Source: a virus
Reading direction: 5' to 3' (one strand)
DNA length: 33,912 nucleotides
IMG/VR virus record: IMGVR_UViG_3300011115_000378
Span: 1 to 33,912 of that record
Below are positions 8,765 through 16,667 of the stretch, in pieces. A program made the position numbers and the translations under genes. The notes under the pieces were generated by a model. That model did not search any database, had not been told where the DNA came from, and saw only the letters and a program-made list of their open reading frames with translations. Numbering within the stretch: position 1 is the stretch's first letter; each line of letters starts with the position of its first letter.

Positions 8765-11047
8765 TTAGGAATATACTTTTGGATCGCCTGCTGCCATACT
8801 CATAAAATCTAGTTGCGACTCAGCATCTTGACCAGCAACTTCCATTTCTATCTGTTTTGCTTTGATATCATTTAAGTTGGCAACACTTAATTTCTGTTTG
8901 TCATCTGGACTTGGCTCTCTGCCTGCACTTGCTGCCTTACCTTGTTCAATCATTGCCGCTACTTCATCATCACTTGGCAAGTAAGTATTACAGTCTTTGA
9001 CACCCAATACGTATAGTGTATCTGCAAATGGCTTTTTAATCTTTTGATACATTTCAGGTGTCATTGTGCCTTGTCCAACTAAGTTAGTTAGTGCTGTGTA
9101 TAAATCATTTTGACACTTTTGAATAATCTGTAAACGACCCAATGCGTTTTCTTCACTTTGCATACCTAATGCTAGTTCTAAACGGATTTGCTTTCTATCA
9201 CAGAAGTCCATGTCATCCCAACTTTGATAATCCATGAACACTGGCTCTTTGTTTTCACCACATTGTTGTGCTAGTTTCTTAACACCATAATCATCACCGT
9301 ATTGAATTAATGTACGCCATACCAAGTATAGTGCTTCTTTCAATCCTTCTGCGCTGTTACGCACAGTATTGTCCTGAATGATTTGATTTGGACTTAGTGC
9401 CATTTGTAATTTGATACCGCTGTTACCTGGTGCCATAACTTCTGGATTGAATACATCCTGAGGAGTAGTCATACCAACCATGGCCATTGTGTCTTGTTGT
9501 ATGCGGTTCATAGCAACTTCTAAGAACTGCAAGTTGCCACTGGGAGGAGGCATTTGGTAAATGTCTTTTGCTGGATCAAATTTACTATCAAGAATAAAGA
9601 TAGCACTTTCGCCATCCTGCATCATTTCAAAGTCAACTCTGTCTGGCTTAACACCAATACGAGGAGTTGCTGTTAGTAAACCTAATTGTATTTCTGCACG
9701 GGCTGCTGATGTGTTATACTCTTGCATTGGAATAACTGATTCAGCAATACTCATACCATAGAAGTTGCCTGGTAGTGGTTTTGGACACATATTAGCCACA
9801 GGAATAAACTCTACTTCTCTAGCACTGATAATATAACTGCCTGAATAAATCAATTCAATTAGTTCTAGTTCGCCATCACCATCAATGTCATATTTGTTCC
9901 ATACTGTTACGATTGAAACTTGTCTTGAATCTGGATCTGCACTTGCGGCACTGCTTACAGGAATACCCATAACTGGCACACTATCACGTGCGTGAATTGC
10001 TAGATTGTTTAATACTGAACCTGCTTGGTAAGCACCATTCATATTGTATTCTGCGTGAACACGAAAGTGCTCAATGTCAATGCCTGGATATAGTTCAACT
10101 GCTTCTTGAATAGTCATTGGATCGTAGTAACCACAGAATGGTTGATCCTTCATCTCTGGCACTGTAGGATCACAGATCCAGTAGTGTTGAGCAATAGGAT
10201 GAAACTTAATATTGATTGAATAACCAGTTAGTTTATACTTGGCACTATAAATTGTATTGCGCTTGATAGCATCGGCGATAATCTGTTGTTGATTATCCAT
10301 TTCATTTAACTTCATGTCACTGACAGCAGTGGACATTGAGTCTTGATCAAACTCTTCTGGTGCTTGACGCATGGCAACATCAGCCAAATCCAACATTGAT
10401 TCTGCTGATTGTGCTTCTTGTTCACCCAATAATTGTTGTATCTCTGCCATGGCTTTTTCCATGTCAACGGAGATTTGACGCTTGCTTTGACGTAGTGTTG
10501 TTAATCCACTTTCAGCGGCTTGTAGTTCATAGGCTTTTAGTTGATCTAGAGTGCCTTCTGTTTCTACATAACGATTAATCTTTTCACGCACTGGCTTGAT
10601 CATCATCATACCATTTTTGTGCATGTTAGCATCCATGATCCAACGCTCTAAAATAAAGTGCGGATCATTCATTTGATTAACAACTTTGTTAACCATGTTA
10701 GTTGCTTGACGTGCGGCTATTTCATCATCTTCTGTGTCTGCTACAAATTCAAAGTTAATTTCCCCATTGGGCATAAGTCCTTTGGCAATAACTGCTGTGG
10801 CATAATCCACAACAGGCTTAACGCTGGGATGAATATAGTCAATACCATTTACAGGTGCTGTACTGTCTGTAACTGCTAAACACAAATAGTGATAATCACT
10901 AGCACGGTTAACAGCATTCTTAGTTCCTAAATAGCGCAGATAACTTGCCATCTTGACATCCATTTGATTCTTCATACGCACAAAATTAGCGTTGGTTTTT
11001 CTATTTTGATTGATGTCACTGACAGGGGTATTCTTGATTTCCAACAT
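8765..11047 (-). CDS. Portal protein (760 aa)
   Basis: The ATG has an AAGGA site nine bases upstream. It is a large soluble protein (760 aa, P22-like in size, larger than T7 gp8). Features fit a portal: an N-terminal helical stretch, KGLMPNGEINFEF (about residues 89-102), a long coiled/helical insert rich in Gln and Glu (about 165-260), a wing-type segment with VTVWNKYDIDGDGELELIEL (about 380-400), and a clip/stem region with PKPLPGNFYGMSIAESVIPMQ (about 424-444). The C-terminal ~60 residues are helical. It forms the dodecameric ring at the head vertex through which terminase packages DNA. It lies between terminase and scaffold, with a conserved 43-aa gene directly upstream. Assignment is from gene order, length and motif style. 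Confidence 0.85.
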   Translation of the reverse strand: MLEIKNTPVSDINQNRKTNANFVRMKNQMDVKMASYLRYLGTKNAVNRASDYHYLCLAVTDSTAPVNGIDYIHPSVKPVVDYATAVIAKGLMPNGEINFEFVADTEDDEIAARQATNMVNKVVNQMNDPHFILERWIMDANMHKNGMMMIKPVREKINRYVETEGTLDQLKAYELQAAESGLTTLRQSKRQISVDMEKAMAEIQQLLGEQEAQSAESMLDLADVAMRQAPEEFDQDSMSTAVSDMKLNEMDNQQQIIADAIKRNTIYSAKYKLTGYSINIKFHPIAQHYWICDPTVPEMKDQPFCGYYDPMTIQEAVELYPGIDIEHFRVHAEYNMNGAYQAGSVLNNLAIHARDSVPVMGIPVSSAASADPDSRQVSIVTVWNKYDIDGDGELELIELIYSGSYIISAREVEFIPVANMCPKPLPGNFYGMSIAESVIPMQEYNTSAARAEIQLGLLTATPRIGVKPDRVDFEMMQDGESAIFILDSKFDPAKDIYQMPPPSGNLQFLEVAMNRIQQDTMAMVGMTTPQDVFNPEVMAPGNSGIKLQMALSPNQIIQDNTVRNSAEGLKEALYLVWRTLIQYGDDYGVKKLAQQCGENKEPVFMDYQSWDDMDFCDRKQIRLELALGMQSEENALGRLQIIQKCQNDLYTALTNLVGQGTMTPEMYQKIKKPFADTLYVLGVKDCNTYLPSDDEVAAMIEQGKAASAGREPSPDDKQKLSVANLNDIKAKQIEMEVAGQDAESQLDFMSMAAGDPKVYS

Positions 11048-11071
11048 TATTGGGTTTCCTTAACTAATGTA

Positions 11072-11203
11072 TTATTTAGCGTTTTCTTTAGGGGCATCTT
11101 GTTTTGGCTTTTGTTCTTTAGGATCCTTCTTGCCGAATATGGCATCCCAGTTATCACGGATCTTTTCCGTGTTTTCTTTACGGCGTGTGCTACCCTTACC
11201 CAT
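11072..11203 (-). CDS. Conserved 43-aa protein of the MGKGS-RR type
   Basis: This short gene starts at ATG 11203 and ends at TAA 11074-11072. Its start overlaps the stop of the upstream 73-aa gene (TAATG), a typical coupling arrangement. The peptide begins MGKGSTRRKENTEKIRDNWD and continues with AIFGKKDP and a Lys/Gln/Pro-rich tail. From memory, small proteins starting MGKG-RR and containing NWD-IF are found next to portal genes in several marine podoviruses; their function is unknown. It is highly basic and might contact DNA or the portal. The in-frame overlap and recognisable peptide make it a real gene despite its size. Confidence 0.75.
   Translation of the reverse strand: MGKGSTRRKENTEKIRDNWDAIFGKKDPKEQKPKQDAPKENAK
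11073..11079 (-). promoter_or_regulatory. CTAAATA box before the portal gene
   Basis: GCTAAATAATAC on the minus strand overlaps the stop codon of the 43-aa gene and lies 25 bases before the portal ATG. The Shine-Dalgarno of the portal follows it. It could be a chance effect of the stop codon here. Confidence 0.35.
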
Positions 11204-11424
11204 TAAAACTCTCCTGGCATGATAATTTGTGGACGACTCATTTCGTCTTTTACTTCTGCTAGATCACAGGCAGCACAATAGTATTGTGTGTCACTGTCAT
11301 CCATTTCATAGACTGTGTGGGGTGTGTTTGCTACCATTGCAGCCATTTCAAATGCTTGAGCATGTTTTTCACACAATATCATTGTGTTTTCTTCTATGGC
11401 ACAAATGAATAATGGTGGAATCAT
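11203..11424 (-). CDS. Small putative zinc-binding protein (73 aa)
   Basis: The ATG has an excellent AAGGAG site and overlaps the preceding stop (ATGA). The protein has Cys18-x2-His21 and Cys50-x2-Cys53 (ILCEKHAQAF and YYCAACDLAE), a pattern that could hold one zinc ion in a ribbon or knuckle fold. No other motif is recognised. It sits in a three-gene coupled run (69, 73 and 43 aa) between terminase and portal, so a packaging-related or regulatory role is possible. Function is not known. Confidence 0.72.
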   Translation of the reverse strand: MIPPLFICAIEENTMILCEKHAQAFEMAAMVANTPHTVYEMDDSDTQYYCAACDLAEVKDEMSRPQIIMPGEF

Positions 11425-11630
11425 AGTATTCTCCTTAGATGCTCTAATTCTTCATCAGTTAAGAATAACTCAAACTTACATTCAAGTATATGTTCACTGG
11501 TTAATAATATATGCCATTGCTCTGTGGAAGGCACCCAAGTCTTAGTAACTTTAACTTTGTAATCTTCATTGTCTATTACATATGGATCGGCTTTGCCACC
11601 ATATACAAAAAATTGTCCATGCTTTGCCAT
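11421..11630 (-). CDS. Small protein downstream of terminase, unknown function (69 aa)
   Basis: The ATG lies ten bases after the terminase stop, with a weak GGAA site; its stop overlaps the next start (ATGA). The fold looks like several beta strands followed by a C-terminal helix (FELFLTDEELEHLRRIL). That ending resembles the end of the 67-aa protein at 13251-13454 (LEIFLILSHDELKSLVDYL), so the two genes flanking terminase may be distant relatives. Function unknown. Confidence 0.7.
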   Translation of the reverse strand: MAKHGQFFVYGGKADPYVIDNEDYKVKVTKTWVPSTEQWHILLTSEHILECKFELFLTDEELEHLRRIL

Positions 11631-11640
11631 TGTCTATTCC

Positions 11641-13251
11641 TTAGTTTGCTGAGAAGGTCTTCTTCCAAGCGGGTTTACTGCTGTCATCAGGTTTGATGTA
11701 TCTGTCTCTCTGTGCTGCCATTCTTTGCTGTGGACTACGATTGTCCCAAGGTTCAGCAATGCCTTGCAAGCAAGCCATTAATGCGTATCTTGCTGAATCA
11801 ATACAATCGTCTGGATCACTGAAGCGACCTTTCTCGTCTACATAATAGTTAGTTGCTTCACTCAAGAAGTTTGTGCAATTTTCATTGACCATTAAACTTC
11901 CTACCTCCAACATTTGTCGCATTTGATTTATACCATAACTTTTGTGATTGGTTGTTCTGCCCTGTTGGTCAGGTGGATTCATAATTGCCTTTTCATAGAC
12001 ATTAAGTCCATAGGATTCAAATAGTTCACGGATGCTACTACTGCTCATAGTGTATCTGCCACTAGTGTTTGCGTCAGCAGGTAAAACAATAGGAGTGCCA
12101 AACACTTCAGGACGAAGTAAATGATTGATATATTGCGTGGGCACTGCTTCTTCAATGCCCTGCACAACAATTTGTCTATGTAAGAAAGCAGTTTTTTCAT
12201 ATGGATCCCAATACATTAAACTAATAACTGTTTTGTCATTTACCAATCCTAAGTCTAATGCAATTACACGTTGTATGTTTGACATACGCATAAAATCAAT
12301 GTCTCCAGATTTATATGTGGGCCAAACACCAAGTTGAAACACAGCACCTTTGCCCATAACAGGTTTACCTGCAATACGTGCTTCACGTTCATGTGGCAAG
12401 TAATCACGCTCAAGTTGTCTGCGTGTTTCTTTTAATAAGAATGGTTCGCCCCAAGGACTGTATTCAGGAACATCATCCCAACTTACACGAATATATTCAT
12501 AGCCTTCTTCTTTGTTCCAGAATTTACTTACAAGACCGTTGAGTCCTTTGAGCGGAGTAAACGAACATAAAACTTTACCCTGCGTGGTAGCAGTTCGCGT
12601 AACAATCTCACTGAAAAAGTCATCGGGCGGTTGTTCATCAAATACTGCTAGGTTAAGTTTGAAACCTTGGAGTTGTCTAACCTCCTGAGTGTAGTTAGCA
12701 AATAACAAATAACTATTGCTTCCAGATACATGCCTAATTTCACAGCCGATATTGTTGGCTCCATCATTACGCATAGTGTCAGCAACAATGCAATCACGCG
12801 GTATAGCACCAGTTCCCAAGTTTTCAACAATTTTAACATCCTGTGTTCCTAATAATTCATTTTGTAATACCAATGCAACCTGACTCCAACCTTCACCTGC
12901 TACCATAGCAGTAATAGGACTAGTGAATCTATGTCCCACCCACCAGTCTGGATATATGCCAGTTAGGTGCATGGCAGTTTCATAACATGTACTTACTGTC
13001 TTACCAACTCGGTTGGCAGCAAGTATTCCTCTACGTTCGCTTGCTCCTGTGGTAAAGAACTTCTTTTGGTGTTCAAATGGTCTAAAGTATTTAAGTTGGT
13101 TATACTTCATTTCCTCAGCAACTTGAATACTTAGATCCATTAGTTTTGTTTTTAATGGTCCTGGTATTGTTTTAAGTGCTTCAACTGTTAGGTCGTGTTC
13201 ATCCACTGCCCAACGTAATGCTCTAGCCATTAATACATCATTGCCCAGCAT
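11641..13251 (-). CDS. terL: Terminase large subunit (536 aa)
   Basis: The two-domain packaging motor is clear. The ATPase domain has Walker A AANRVGKT (residues 78-85), Walker B LNLAVFDE (199-206, Asp205/Glu206) and a coupling motif SFTP (230-233). The RNase H-like nuclease domain has candidate metal ligands Asp333 (ALDLGL), Asp393 (PADANTSGR) and an acidic cluster DPDDCIDSARYAL (about 479-491). Length is normal. The ATG at 13251 overlaps the previous stop (TAATG) and has AAGGA seven bases upstream. Three small genes separate it from portal. It translocates DNA into the procapsid and cuts it. It is the best tree marker in this genome, and its clade would indicate the packaging mode (cos, pac or direct repeats). 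Confidence 0.95.
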   Translation of the reverse strand: MLGNDVLMARALRWAVDEHDLTVEALKTIPGPLKTKLMDLSIQVAEEMKYNQLKYFRPFEHQKKFFTTGASERRGILAANRVGKTVSTCYETAMHLTGIYPDWWVGHRFTSPITAMVAGEGWSQVALVLQNELLGTQDVKIVENLGTGAIPRDCIVADTMRNDGANNIGCEIRHVSGSNSYLLFANYTQEVRQLQGFKLNLAVFDEQPPDDFFSEIVTRTATTQGKVLCSFTPLKGLNGLVSKFWNKEEGYEYIRVSWDDVPEYSPWGEPFLLKETRRQLERDYLPHEREARIAGKPVMGKGAVFQLGVWPTYKSGDIDFMRMSNIQRVIALDLGLVNDKTVISLMYWDPYEKTAFLHRQIVVQGIEEAVPTQYINHLLRPEVFGTPIVLPADANTSGRYTMSSSSIRELFESYGLNVYEKAIMNPPDQQGRTTNHKSYGINQMRQMLEVGSLMVNENCTNFLSEATNYYVDEKGRFSDPDDCIDSARYALMACLQGIAEPWDNRSPQQRMAAQRDRYIKPDDSSKPAWKKTFSAN

Positions 13252-13454
13252 TACATGTTCCTTAATTTATTCATTGTTATTTTAGTGTCAAGATAATCTA
13301 CCAGTGATTTTAATTCGTCGTGACTTAGTATTAGAAATATTTCTAAATCATCTTTGTCTTGATTTAATCTAAAGTGAAGTTCAAATTGATCTGGACCAAC
13401 CCAAACTCCACCTATGTCTACCGCTGAATCTTCATTATGTGTTAGATTGAACAT
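13251..13454 (-). CDS. Small protein upstream of terminase, unknown function (67 aa)
   Basis: The frame is open to a TTG at 13475, but the ATG at 13454 (MFNLTHNEDS) is the better start; it overlaps the end of the 102-aa gene by 20 bases. Beta strands are followed by a helix (LEIFLILSHDELKSLVDYL), resembling the C-terminus of the 69-aa protein on the other side of terminase. Its stop overlaps the terminase ATG, so translation is likely coupled. No known family. Confidence 0.68.
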   Translation of the reverse strand: MFNLTHNEDSAVDIGGVWVGPDQFELHFRLNQDKDDLEIFLILSHDELKSLVDYLDTKITMNKLRNM

Positions 13455-13743
13455 TACCAAGTTTTTCTTTAACAATGTAAACGTGATGTATTGCAGTGCT
13501 TAGATCACTGAGTTCTTTACTGGATAATTTCCAAGTATCTGGATTATCTAATTCAACACCATCACGCTTGTCTAATCCTGCTTGTAAACGTTCTGTTAAC
13601 AAGCGTAGGATATGTTCTATTTGTCCAGGAAACTTTTCAGCAAAAGCAACTCTGTGACTGGCATTGATCTTTTGTAGGATTAATGTGTCACTGACTCGGG
13701 CTTGTTCAGTGGCTTTGCGTATTTCAGCATCACGTGCTATCAT
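13435..13743 (-). CDS. Helical protein upstream of terminase, possible small terminase (102 aa)
   Basis: The ATG at 13743 overlaps the previous stop (ATGA). A TTG five codons earlier is also in frame but unlikely. The protein is nearly all helix: RDAEIRKATEQARVSDTLIL, then RLLTERLQAGLDKRDGVELD, then SSKELSDLSTAIHHVYIVKE. It is the nearest larger gene before terL, where small terminase subunits usually sit, but I see no clear DNA-binding motif. The 139-aa gene at 17513-17932 is the competing candidate. Function is therefore left open. Confidence 0.7.
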   Translation of the reverse strand: MIARDAEIRKATEQARVSDTLILQKINASHRVAFAEKFPGQIEHILRLLTERLQAGLDKRDGVELDNPDTWKLSSKELSDLSTAIHHVYIVKEKLGNVQSNT

Positions 13744-14531
13744 TTTGTCAAGTCCCAAACATCAGTAACGCCGTCGCCGCCTAAACTGATAAACTCTCTG
13801 TCAATCCATGTATCCCATTGATTGCTGGTGTTTACTTTGAAACTCTGCATCAATCCACGTAGTTTACGACCCTGTGGAGTTAGTGTACCATCATTACGCA
13901 CAATAGTCTGTTCACCACTGCGGGGATCAACCCATTTAATAATTTCAGGACGTTCACGACCATACTTGTCTAATTTCATACCATGTGGACGTTGTTCAAT
14001 TGGTCCAACAATTTCATAACTGATTTCACCACTCTTGTATTTGCGAAAGTATACTGACACTTTCTTGTCCTGCATACGTGCTTCAAAGTCAGTGTGTGGA
14101 ATTACATTACTGACAAATATGTTTTGTAGTTGTGTGGGTTCTGGTAAATGGTTGTCTCTAGCAGGCACAGGCTTTAAGTCTTCTACTGGCACTAGTTCTG
14201 TTCTATCAATATATGGATTGTCTCCGCCAAGAAACTTTGGATCAACTTCTAATCCATTTAATACATCCATGGCAGTTTGATATTTTAATTTATTGGCACG
14301 ACCTTTTAGGTTTAATACTATACCAGTTTCATCAAATACAAATCGTTCTAGTTCTTTGGCTGTAGGGAAGTCTGTCATTAAGCCATCAAGGTCAAAGTCT
14401 GCTGTGCTAGTTGACTTTGGTTGGATGCCAGCAACTTGTTCTGCTACATCAATAATTTCTTGTTGTGTGGGCTCTTCGTCCCAGGGACTGGCTACTTCTT
14501 GAGTAGGCGGTGGTGATAATTTCTTGTTCAT
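13740..14531 (-). CDS. Conserved-looking phage protein of unknown function (263 aa)
   Basis: The ATG at 14531 (MNKKLSPPPTQEV) has AAAAGGAATAG just upstream; the frame extends eight codons further to a non-ATG start, which I reject. The N-terminal ~50 residues are acidic and Pro/Gln-rich, probably disordered. The rest is mixed, with LNGLEVDPKFLGGDNPYIDR near residues 90-110 and a beta-rich, basic C-terminal part (VSVYFRKYKSGEISYEIVGP, then EIIKWVDPRSGEQTI). No enzyme motif is recognised. It heads the coupled run 263-102-67-terL, so it is probably expressed with packaging genes. Confidence 0.75.
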   Translation of the reverse strand: MNKKLSPPPTQEVASPWDEEPTQQEIIDVAEQVAGIQPKSTSTADFDLDGLMTDFPTAKELERFVFDETGIVLNLKGRANKLKYQTAMDVLNGLEVDPKFLGGDNPYIDRTELVPVEDLKPVPARDNHLPEPTQLQNIFVSNVIPHTDFEARMQDKKVSVYFRKYKSGEISYEIVGPIEQRPHGMKLDKYGRERPEIIKWVDPRSGEQTIVRNDGTLTPQGRKLRGLMQSFKVNTSNQWDTWIDREFISLGGDGVTDVWDLTK

Positions 14532-14556
14532 TTCTATTCCTTTTAATATAAGCAAA

Positions 14557-14606
14557 GGAAACTATTGTTTCCCCGCTTACTATGCTATAATAAGACTATT
14601 GTCTTA
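14557..14606 (-). promoter_or_regulatory. Twin hairpins with the same four-base loop
   Basis: On the plus strand GGAAAC-TATT-GTTTCC (14557-14572) and TAAGAC-TATT-GTCTTA (14591-14606) are two perfect 6-bp inverted repeats with identical loops (AATA in the minus-strand RNA). They fill most of the 82-base gap before the 263-aa gene. They may be RNA processing sites, protein-binding hairpins or a weak terminator. A U-rich tract is absent. Confidence 0.5.
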
Positions 14607-14610
14607 CAGT

Positions 14611-14617
14611 TATTTAG
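14611..14617 (-). promoter_or_regulatory. CTAAATA box upstream of the 263-aa/terminase run
   Basis: ACTAAATAACTG on the minus strand overlaps the stop codon of the 56-aa gene and precedes the twin hairpins; the next ATG is 79 bases away. It belongs to the intergenic [AC]TAAATA set. Confidence 0.35.
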
Positions 14618-14784
14618 TATGGACTTGTAGAACCTACAGCACCTGTGCGACTGTTTGTCGTTCTTGGTGTTGCTTTAGGCTTAACTGGTTTACTGGGTTT
14701 AGGTGGTTTAATCATTTTAGGCTCTTTGGCCTTTTCTGTTTTCTTCTTAGTCTTGGGTAAGTTGAATTTTGTATATGTGGACAT
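14614..14784 (-). CDS. Small basic Lys/Pro-rich protein (56 aa)
   Basis: The ATG at 14784 directly follows the stop of the 225-aa gene. A longer frame to 14826 uses a non-ATG start inside that gene and is rejected. The sequence (MSTYTKFNLPKTKKKTEKAK onward) is extremely basic, with KPPKPSKPVKPKATPRTT repeats and an SPY end. It is likely disordered and may bind nucleic acid, like small virion proteins that condense DNA. No family recognised. Confidence 0.62.
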   Translation of the reverse strand: MSTYTKFNLPKTKKKTEKAKEPKMIKPPKPSKPVKPKATPRTTNSRTGAVGSTSPY

Positions 14785-14785
14785 A

Positions 14786-15463
14786 TTAATAACCTGAGAA
14801 TCCACCGCCACCAAACAAACTACCACCCATGCTAGGATTAGTATTGAATTTAGAACCTTCTAATTCATCGTAGTCACTGGCCATTGGATTTGGATTACCA
14901 AACATTTGTCCAAGACCTTGCATACCTGTTTGTAATGCTTGTTGTCCTGGAGCACCAAACATATTACCAAACATTCCACTAAAACCTTGACCAACAGCAT
15001 TGGTTACCATGTTACCCATATTGCCGCCGAATAAGCCGCCATCTGGATTTCCTGGATTTCCTGGAAGATTGTTTTCACCTTCTATCCAATTATTAATCAT
15101 ATCTGCTTCACTTAATCCTGGAAATGGTTGTTGTCCAGGATTAGGCTGTGGATTGAAAGGCTGTGGTGGAGGTGTCATCGGCTGTGGTGGCATCATCGGC
15201 TGTGGTGGCATTGGACGCTGAACCGGTGTTCTCATCATAGGTTGACTAGGATTAAACGGATTTGGACGTTGTGCTTGTGGCGGCATCATTGGACGCTGAA
15301 CCGGTGTTTGCATTTGAGGTGCTAACTTTGGTGCTGGCTTGGGCATAGGTCGTTGAACTGGTGTTCGCATTTGTAAAGCAGGACGAGTTGGTGCCGCCAT
15401 GCCTTGACGATTGACAATATTACCTATATTGCCTAGGCCTCTTGACTTGGGTGATATTGCCAT
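14786..15463 (-). CDS. Proline/methionine-rich repeat protein, probably virion-associated (225 aa)
   Basis: The start ATG at 15463 follows the upstream 100-aa gene by nine bases. Residues ~30-120 are built from Pro, Met and Gln and contain three near-copies of MRTPVQRPM. Then comes a short folded or helical piece (SEADMINNWIEGENN, about 127-141). A Gly/Phe/Asn-rich tail follows (GNMFGAPGQQALQTGMQGLG and GSLFGGGGFSGY). The composition indicates disorder. Such low-complexity proteins occur in structural regions of marine phages, but no function is known to me. Confidence 0.75.
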   Translation of the reverse strand: MAISPKSRGLGNIGNIVNRQGMAAPTRPALQMRTPVQRPMPKPAPKLAPQMQTPVQRPMMPPQAQRPNPFNPSQPMMRTPVQRPMPPQPMMPPQPMTPPPQPFNPQPNPGQQPFPGLSEADMINNWIEGENNLPGNPGNPDGGLFGGNMGNMVTNAVGQGFSGMFGNMFGAPGQQALQTGMQGLGQMFGNPNPMASDYDELEGSKFNTNPSMGGSLFGGGGFSGY

Positions 15464-15472
15464 CGTTGTTCC

Positions 15473-15775
15473 TTACTTCTTAGGTGATTTGTATTTTGCA
15501 GGTAACTTACTGCCATTAGCAGTTGAGTTGGCTTTAGGCCCGACATTGGTATTGCCACTAACACCTTCTAATGCTGGATTAGTTACACCTGCTTGTCCAC
15601 GTCCACGCATTTCAAGTGCGCTTGTTACCATTTTAGCCAATACACTTTTCTCACCTGAACTTGCGGCTTTTTCTGCTACATAAGTATCACGTTTAGTCAT
15701 AGTGCCTGCGTTGCCTGTTGTAGGACCACGCTTTTGGTTAATCTCTTTGTTTCCCATTGGGTTAGTTGATTTCAT
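15473..15775 (-). CDS. Small protein with one RGPTxGN motif (100 aa)
   Basis: A basic, Gly/Asn/Lys/Ser-rich protein. Near the N-terminus NQKRGPTTGNAG matches the GRGPTxGN motif that appears twice in the 116-aa protein at 17000-17350, suggesting common origin or a common partner. The middle (RDTYVAEKAASSGEKSVLAK, then MVTSALEMRGRGQ) is probably helical. The C-terminus is basic (KLPAKYKSPKK). Gaps to both neighbours are about ten bases. Function unknown; virion association is suggested by context. Confidence 0.72.
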   Translation of the reverse strand: MKSTNPMGNKEINQKRGPTTGNAGTMTKRDTYVAEKAASSGEKSVLAKMVTSALEMRGRGQAGVTNPALEGVSGNTNVGPKANSTANGSKLPAKYKSPKK

Positions 15776-15787
15776 AATATTTTCCTT

Positions 15788-16657
15788 TTATGGTGCTACT
15801 GTTATAACTACTGTGTCAGTAGTTGTGTATTGACCAGTATTTGCTACTGCTGTTGTAAATGCACTGCTGTCAACTGCTGTGCTTAGACCAACATTTCTAT
15901 ATAACGCAAATGTAGTTGGTGTTAATATATCAACGAAGTATGTATTACTACCACTAACGCCAGCAGTTAATAATTCTGTCATACCTACTACTGCTGTTGG
16001 TGTCATAGTAGGAGCAGGTATTGGTGTCAATGTTTGACCAAGTATTGGACCAGAAACAAGATTAGTTGTGTTAAAAGTTCCGGATACTGTGTTAACACTT
16101 AATGTGCTTGAACTACCATTATAATTTACACCAGTAATAACTGCTTTTGCGCCACTGGTTGCTTGAGTAATTGTTTGACCAACTTGAAAAGTTCCTGTGC
16201 TGGCACTTTGTGTAAATGTAAGTGTAGCATCGCTGATAGTAATTTGAACAACATCGCCACTAGCCAATAATGGAGGCAATGTGCTTACTGCTGGTAATGA
16301 AATATCAGTGACTGTGCCTGCTGTGGGAATAGTTCCACCAATTTTATTAATGGTAATGCTTTGATTGCCAGTTACTGCTTTAACACTGACTTCACCACCT
16401 GCGGCAAAAGTGCCTGCGCCGGCTGTGGCAGTAATTACATCACCACTGCGTAGTCCTGCTGTTGTTGTCATCAATGTTAGTGTAGCAGTCCAAGGAGCAC
16501 CTGTTGTGCCTGAACCAGTAACTGTGCCAATTGTGCCAGTTGCGCTAACAACTCTAGCAATTACTGGAACTGTGACTACTGCTGGACTTGCTTTGCTAAC
16601 ATTTGCAATTAAGTTAGCGTATATGTTTGGGATTAAATCTGTTCTTATGACTGTCAT
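15788..16657 (-). CDS. Beta-rich structural protein made of phage insert domains (289 aa)
   Basis: A strong AAGGAG site precedes the ATG. After a short N-terminal helix (MTVIRTDLIPNIYANLIANV), most of the protein consists of Thr/Val/Ser/Gly-rich beta modules. Residues ~30-115 (GTIGTVTGSGTTGAPWTATL to GGTIPTAGTVTDISLP) are plainly homologous to the second insert of the 403-aa adaptor (4391-4650 region). Further modules follow, including QVGQTITQATSGAKAVITG and a C-terminal TYFVDILTPTTFALY unit. It is probably a virion surface, tail or decoration component. The repeated domains recombine between unrelated phage proteins. Confidence 0.7.
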   Translation of the reverse strand: MTVIRTDLIPNIYANLIANVSKASPAVVTVPVIARVVSATGTIGTVTGSGTTGAPWTATLTLMTTTAGLRSGDVITATAGAGTFAAGGEVSVKAVTGNQSITINKIGGTIPTAGTVTDISLPAVSTLPPLLASGDVVQITISDATLTFTQSASTGTFQVGQTITQATSGAKAVITGVNYNGSSSTLSVNTVSGTFNTTNLVSGPILGQTLTPIPAPTMTPTAVVGMTELLTAGVSGSNTYFVDILTPTTFALYRNVGLSTAVDSSAFTTAVANTGQYTTTDTVVITVAP

Positions 16658-16667
16658 GTTATTCTCC

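Noticed and set aside
13744-13758. TTG start for the 107-codon version of the gene before terminase
   Set aside because: The ATG at 13743 makes a clean ATGA overlap with the previous stop.
14582-14591. Plus-strand TGCTATAAT as an antisense promoter
   Set aside because: No acceptable -35 element at 16-18 bases; no plus-strand gene follows.
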